Source: Paludibacteraceae bacterium
Lineage (GTDB): Bacteria; Bacteroidota; Bacteroidia; Bacteroidales; Paludibacteraceae
Direction of reading: 5' to 3'
Length of the DNA: 52,686 bases
NCBI GenBank assembly: GCA_017480285.1
Contig: JAFVAX010000082.1
Span: forward strand, 1-52,686
The notes beneath the pieces are model-generated. The model made no database searches, was not told the DNA's origin, and was given only the letters and a program-made list of their open reading frames with translations. Numbering within the stretch: the stretch's first letter is position 1; each line of letters starts with the position of its first letter. A program made the position numbers and the translations under genes. Of this stretch, positions 51,444 to 52,686 are shown piece by piece.

Positions 51444-51772
51444 TCCGCTCATGAATGAGCGGAGCGAAGACGCTATAACAGGATGACTGAAAACGCTACT
51501 ATGACGGCTGCAAAAATGCAGCCGAAATGCACGAAGAATGCGGCTCTGTGAGCCGTGACCGAATACTATACTTAGCCGCAAGGGCACGATTATTTCCGTG
51601 TTACGCATTCCCCAACTGCTCCACAACGTTTCGATTGAGTATATACTATCGCCTTCGGGACGAGTTTATATAGTGAGAGCCGCACTCTCGCACGGCTCTT
51701 GCTTATTGCTACGATATGACTACTTGATTTCTGCGGCAGTTATCCCTTGCCGTACGTTTCGCAAGGCATGTA
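51444..51772. other. Hairpin-rich non-coding stretch
   Basis: No ORF over 25 codons is convincing here. Hairpins: CCGCTCAT-GA-ATGAGCGG (near 51445-51462), GGCTGCA-AAAA-TGCAGCC (51505-51522), CGGCTC-TGT-GAGCCG (51541-51555), AGAGCCG...CGGCTCT (about 51676-51699) and CTTGC...GCAAG (about 51747-51766). They could be an array of structured RNA elements or decayed mobile DNA. The sequence is richer in G+C than the other gaps. Confidence 0.45.
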
Positions 51773-52686
51773 TTTCGTTTCCTCCTGAGGCACAGCGCAT
51801 GGGAATCCCAAAGCCACGGTGAACATAGAATAGTAATCTAACAAGAGTTGCTCGGCAATATAGACTTGCATCTTGGCATCTAAGTACGCGAACGTTTCCG
51901 CATCGCCGCTACGTACCTGCTCCAACTGCTTATCCAGTACTTCCAAGCGCTCATACAATGCACGTAATTGTCCGTCATACTCAGCCACAGCAGTGAGCCA
52001 TTTCTGCGCATTCTGCTTGTTCCAAGTAGCAATAACGGCATTCTCCTGTTTGCGTCCTTGTGTCCACCACGACGGGAAAGGAATATCCTTGCCTTGGTTG
52101 GATTCTACGCATGGTTCCCATGAATTCAAGCGCTCCTGCAAACCTGTCTCAATCTGAATAACCTGTTTGCACTCTGACGATGATTTCCAGCCATCGGCAA
52201 TCTGCGTGTATAGGTCTTCCAGTTTATTTGTCGGCAAACCTGCTACGTGGAAGTTCTCCAGTGATGAGACATAGTTCACGTGCTTCATCATATCCATCAT
52301 ATTCTCTTTCAATACGCGTGCTTCTTCCGCTAAATCCGATATTTGTCCACCAAGTTTGCCGTACTCATTCTCTTTGGTATCTACATCCATGAACTCGCTT
52401 GAATTCGGTGCATTACCCGCCAGTTTCTTGTACAAATCCGGATGTTTCTGCGCAAGGAATGCTTCGGCTTTACGGTCGTCGCTTTGCGCTAACGTAAGGA
52501 ATTGCTTGACATCCGCCTCGGGGATGTTCCATTTCTTGGAGTACGCCCCTGCTATGACATTTATTGATTGTTCGGGAGTTATCTTCTCCAAATCATAGCC
52601 GGAAGCCACAAGTGCCTGCATGATTTCCTGCTGCGAAGGCATCAGTCCCTTGGCAGAAGCCTCATTGATGAAGTTCTGCTGACGAG
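51740..52686 (-). CDS. Unrecognised coiled-coil protein (N-terminus beyond the window)
   Basis: The frame is open to the window edge; at least 315 residues are present, and an internal ATG at 52642 may not be the true start. No family recognised. The N-terminal part (MPSQQEIMQALVASGYDLEK, IMQALVASG) could be a small helical domain. About residues 95-125 and 215-255 look like coiled coils (DLAEEARVLKENMMDMMKH; LYERLEVLDKQLEQ). There is no signal peptide or TM segment in view. A WW-containing stretch (PFPSWWTQGRKQ) lies in between. It ends in a gap full of hairpins and its codon use seems richer in G/C than neighbours, so it may be acquired DNA. Confidence 0.6.
   Translation of the reverse strand, partial: RQQNFINEASAKGLMPSQQEIMQALVASGYDLEKITPEQSINVIAGAYSKKWNIPEADVKQFLTLAQSDDRKAEAFLAQKHPDLYKKLAGNAPNSSEFMDVDTKENEYGKLGGQISDLAEEARVLKENMMDMMKHVNYVSSLENFHVAGLPTNKLEDLYTQIADGWKSSSECKQVIQIETGLQERLNSWEPCVESNQGKDIPFPSWWTQGRKQENAVIATWNKQNAQKWLTAVAEYDGQLRALYERLEVLDKQLEQVRSGDAETFAYLDAKMQVYIAEQLLLDYYSMFTVALGFPCAVPQEETKYMPCETYGKG

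Overview
The window looks like a chromosomal piece of a Bacteroidota bacterium, most likely order Bacteroidales. The evidence is: at least nine upstream regions carry the Bacteroidota promoter pattern (TTTG, 19-20 bp, TAnnTTTG); several secreted proteins end in type IX secretion-type C-terminal tails; and BACON, DUF2723, DUF6359-like and endonuclease I families are present. Coding density is high, and I recognise no rRNA, tRNA, insertion sequence or CRISPR array.

Layout. 1-1.9 kb: the 3' end of a secreted multi-domain carbohydrate-binding protein. 2.1-3.3 kb: an acyl-ACP thioesterase and a low-molecular-weight tyrosine phosphatase converge on a short repeat. 3.5-10.5 kb: a six-gene leftward operon in which every product has a signal peptide: a possible lipoprotein, a caspase-like protease, two proteins sharing an unrecognised module, a BACON protein carrying the same module, and a VWA protein with a predicted outer-membrane barrel. 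A ~380-nt leader with long-range base pairing precedes the operon and a strong terminator closes it. 11-18.2 kb: leftward operon of a DUF2723 glycosyltransferase, an endonuclease I gene interrupted by a stop codon, yidC and a DUF2520 dehydrogenase. 18.3-27.6 kb: rightward housekeeping block (Spy/DUF4890-like protein behind a sigma-54-type promoter, small OMP, ABC ATPase, dnaB, Crp-family regulator, TPR protein, engB, metal/cobalamin-type binding lipoprotein, Usp-like protein). 27.8-31 kb: surface-polysaccharide genes. 31.2-34 kb: a shortened OB-fold lipoprotein, a MNT/HEPN toxin-antitoxin pair and an SDR. 34-37 kb: a receiver-like/PEP-synthase-type hybrid. 37.3-43.8 kb: operon of LolA-like protein, an EamA-DigH-type hydrolase fusion, recF, a DUF59 protein, rlmN and an EEP-family protein. 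43.9-47.3 kb: acyltransferase, ketoacyl synthase, ACP and dehydratase-like protein. 47.3-49.8 kb: an orphan anti-sigma-like protein and a secreted UGSC-type protein. 50-51.2 kb: hsp20 and a cupin. 51.2-52.7 kb: a hairpin-rich gap and an unrecognised gene running off the edge.

Most unusual: the exported caspase/VWA/BACON operon with its structured leader, and the in-frame fusion of a DMT transporter to a DigH-like glycosidase. A palindromic repeat (about TCATTCTGAC-GAAG-GTCAGAATCT) is scattered through the window and in places supplies stop codons and C-terminal tails of genes. All functional statements rest on motif and family recognition by eye; no search or folding program was run.
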